DNA of 6,441 bases from Pseudomonadota bacterium (GTDB lineage Bacteria > Pseudomonadota > Gammaproteobacteria > Burkholderiales > Methylophilaceae). The stretch spans positions 1 through 6,441 of the forward strand of contig JAKPIR010000345.1 in assembly GCA_029549705.1 (NCBI GenBank). Direction: 5' to 3'. A program made the translations under genes and the position numbers. The notes under the pieces were generated by a model. The model did not search any database. It saw nothing but the letters and a program-made list of their open reading frames with translations, and had not been told where the DNA came from. This document shows positions 5,282 through 6,441 of this stretch, piece by piece; position 1 is the stretch's first letter, and every line of letters starts with the position of its first letter.

Positions 5282-6441
5282 ATGAAAAATAATACATTAA
5301 ATGCAAATAATACGATTGCTGTGGAGGTGTGCCCAGCGGCCTCTGCGATGCCCTGCGTTACGGCGGAAATGTTGCAAAAATATGATGTCTCTGGCCCTCG
5401 TTATACCTCATACCCGACGGCAGACCGATTTGTAGAAGCCTTCACCGAGGAGGCTTATCAGCTTGCTTTAGCGCAACGGCGTTTGGGTGGCGCGTCATTG
5501 CCACTGTCGATTTATGTGCATATTCCATTCTGCGAGTCGCTGTGTTTTTTCTGTGCCTGTAATAAAATTGTAACCAAGCACCATGAGCGTAGCGCCGAAT
5601 ACTTAACCTATCTTAGCCGTGAAATTGATTTGCATGTTGCCCATTTGGGTGCAGGCCAAACCATTTCGCAATTACATTTAGGCGGCGGTTCGCCAACATT
5701 TTTCTCAGATGAAGAGCTGGCCGAACTCATGGCGCTGCTTAAACGTAGCTTTGTGTTTGCGCCAGGCGGTGAATATTCTATTGAAGTCGATCCGCGTACC
5801 GTTGATGAAAAGCGTTTGGCGCATTTGGCATCACTCGGGTTTAATCGCTTGAGTTTCGGCGTACAAGATTTCGATCCGGAAGTCCAAAAAGCGGTACATC
5901 GTATTCAGCCGGAAGCGCAAGTGTTTGATTTGGTTGCAGCGGCCCGCAGCCTAGGTTTTGATTCCGTAAATGTTGATTTGATTTACGGTTTACCCAAGCA
6001 AACACCAGCATCATTTGCACGTACGCTAGAGCAAATTGTAACATTAAGACCCGATAGAATAGCGCTTTACGCTTATGCCCACTTACCCGAGCGCTTTAAG
6101 CCGCAACGCCGTATTGATGCCTATGAATTGCCGGCCGCCGCAGATAAAATCGCCATGCTTGCAAATGCGTTATCAGAATTTATGCGTGCCGGGTATGTGT
6201 ATGTGGGGATGGATCACTTTGCTTTACCTGATGATGATTTAGCGGTGGCCAAACGCCAAGGCAGATTGCACCGTAATTTTCAAGGTTACAGCACACAACC
6301 GGATTGCGATTTAATCAGCTTAGGGGTGTCAGCCATTGGCCGCGTGGGGAATACTTATAGCCAAAACGCTAAAACGCTTGAAGAATATTATGATGCGATT
6401 AATTTAGGTCATTTGCCGATTGTGCGTGGTTTAGCGTTATC
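5282..6441 (+). CDS. hemN: HemN, oxygen-independent coproporphyrinogen III dehydrogenase (partial, cut by window end)
   Basis: The open frame runs off the right edge after 386 codons. E. coli HemN has 457 residues, so some 70 C-terminal residues are missing. HemN is a cytoplasmic radical SAM enzyme that decarboxylates coproporphyrinogen III to protoporphyrinogen IX without oxygen. YVHIPFCESLCFFCACNK holds Y78 and the cluster cysteines C84, C88 and C91, plus the HemN-typical C93. LGGGSPT (133-139) is the SAM-binding glycine motif. SIEVDPR, RLSFGVQDF, LIYGLP, GMDHFA and RNFQGYST are further family blocks, which separates it from HemW-type relatives. The start at 5282 has an AGGAG ribosome site and leaves about 30 residues before the conserved LQKYDVSGPRYTSYPT, longer than in E. 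coli. Later in-frame ATGs at 5348 and 5369 are less well supported. A perfect FNR box lies upstream. Confidence 0.96.
   Translation, partial: MKNNTLNANNTIAVEVCPAASAMPCVTAEMLQKYDVSGPRYTSYPTADRFVEAFTEEAYQLALAQRRLGGASLPLSIYVHIPFCESLCFFCACNKIVTKHHERSAEYLTYLSREIDLHVAHLGAGQTISQLHLGGGSPTFFSDEELAELMALLKRSFVFAPGGEYSIEVDPRTVDEKRLAHLASLGFNRLSFGVQDFDPEVQKAVHRIQPEAQVFDLVAAARSLGFDSVNVDLIYGLPKQTPASFARTLEQIVTLRPDRIALYAYAHLPERFKPQRRIDAYELPAAADKIAMLANALSEFMRAGYVYVGMDHFALPDDDLAVAKRQGRLHRNFQGYSTQPDCDLISLGVSAIGRVGNTYSQNAKTLEEYYDAINLGHLPIVRGLAL

Noticed and set aside
5841..6044. Minus-strand open frame inside hemN, and similar antisense frames within ccoG, ubiM, fnr and the radical SAM gene
   Set aside because: They are shadows of strongly conserved genes on the other strand, with no recognisable domain or ribosome site.
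1..6441. CRISPR arrays, transposases, phage, toxin-antitoxin or defence genes
   Set aside because: I found no regularly spaced repeats and no such proteins; the window reads as ordinary core respiratory and regulatory genes.

Overview
The window (6441 bp, moderately AT-rich) looks like a chromosomal piece of a Gram-negative, respiring bacterium that switches between aerobic and micro-oxic or anaerobic growth. The protein families (CcoG, short FixH/CcoH, a UbiM-like ubiquinone hydroxylase, a cysteine-containing FNR, HemN) fit a betaproteobacterium. Methylophilaceae (Methylotenera/Methylophilus type) is my best guess, from general resemblance only. No transposase, integrase, phage gene, CRISPR array, tRNA or rRNA was seen, so this looks like core-genome DNA.

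Layout: (1) Positions 1-1874, plus strand: a possible tail of an upstream gene, then ccoG and a short fixH/ccoH, the end of a cbb3 cytochrome oxidase assembly cluster whose structural genes (ccoNOQP) would lie to the left. (2) Positions 1875-2071: a non-coding gap with a long imperfect palindrome (repeat copy 1) and a second small inverted repeat. (3) Positions 2072-3250, plus strand: a flavin monooxygenase most like UbiM (ubiquinone ring hydroxylation). (4) Positions 3247-4896, minus strand: fnr followed downstream by an uncharacterised radical SAM gene, probably one operon. The radical SAM gene runs convergently into ubiM and their stop codons overlap by 3 to 4 bases. (5) Positions 4897-5281: a 385-bp divergent regulatory region with an inverted repeat at the fnr promoter, repeat copy 2, and a perfect FNR box ahead of hemN. 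(6) Position 5282 to the right edge, plus strand: hemN, cut by the window end.

The genes share an oxygen theme. FNR senses oxygen through a 4Fe-4S cluster. HemN makes haem precursors without oxygen and here carries a textbook FNR site placed as for activation. CcoG and FixH help build a high-affinity haem-copper oxidase. UbiM is an oxygen-using step in making the quinone that feeds it. The least understood parts are the TYW1/MoaA-like radical SAM protein in the fnr operon, the two-copy palindromic repeat (near 1894-1955 and 5137-5199), and the tandem inverted repeats that fill the fnr/radical SAM junction.
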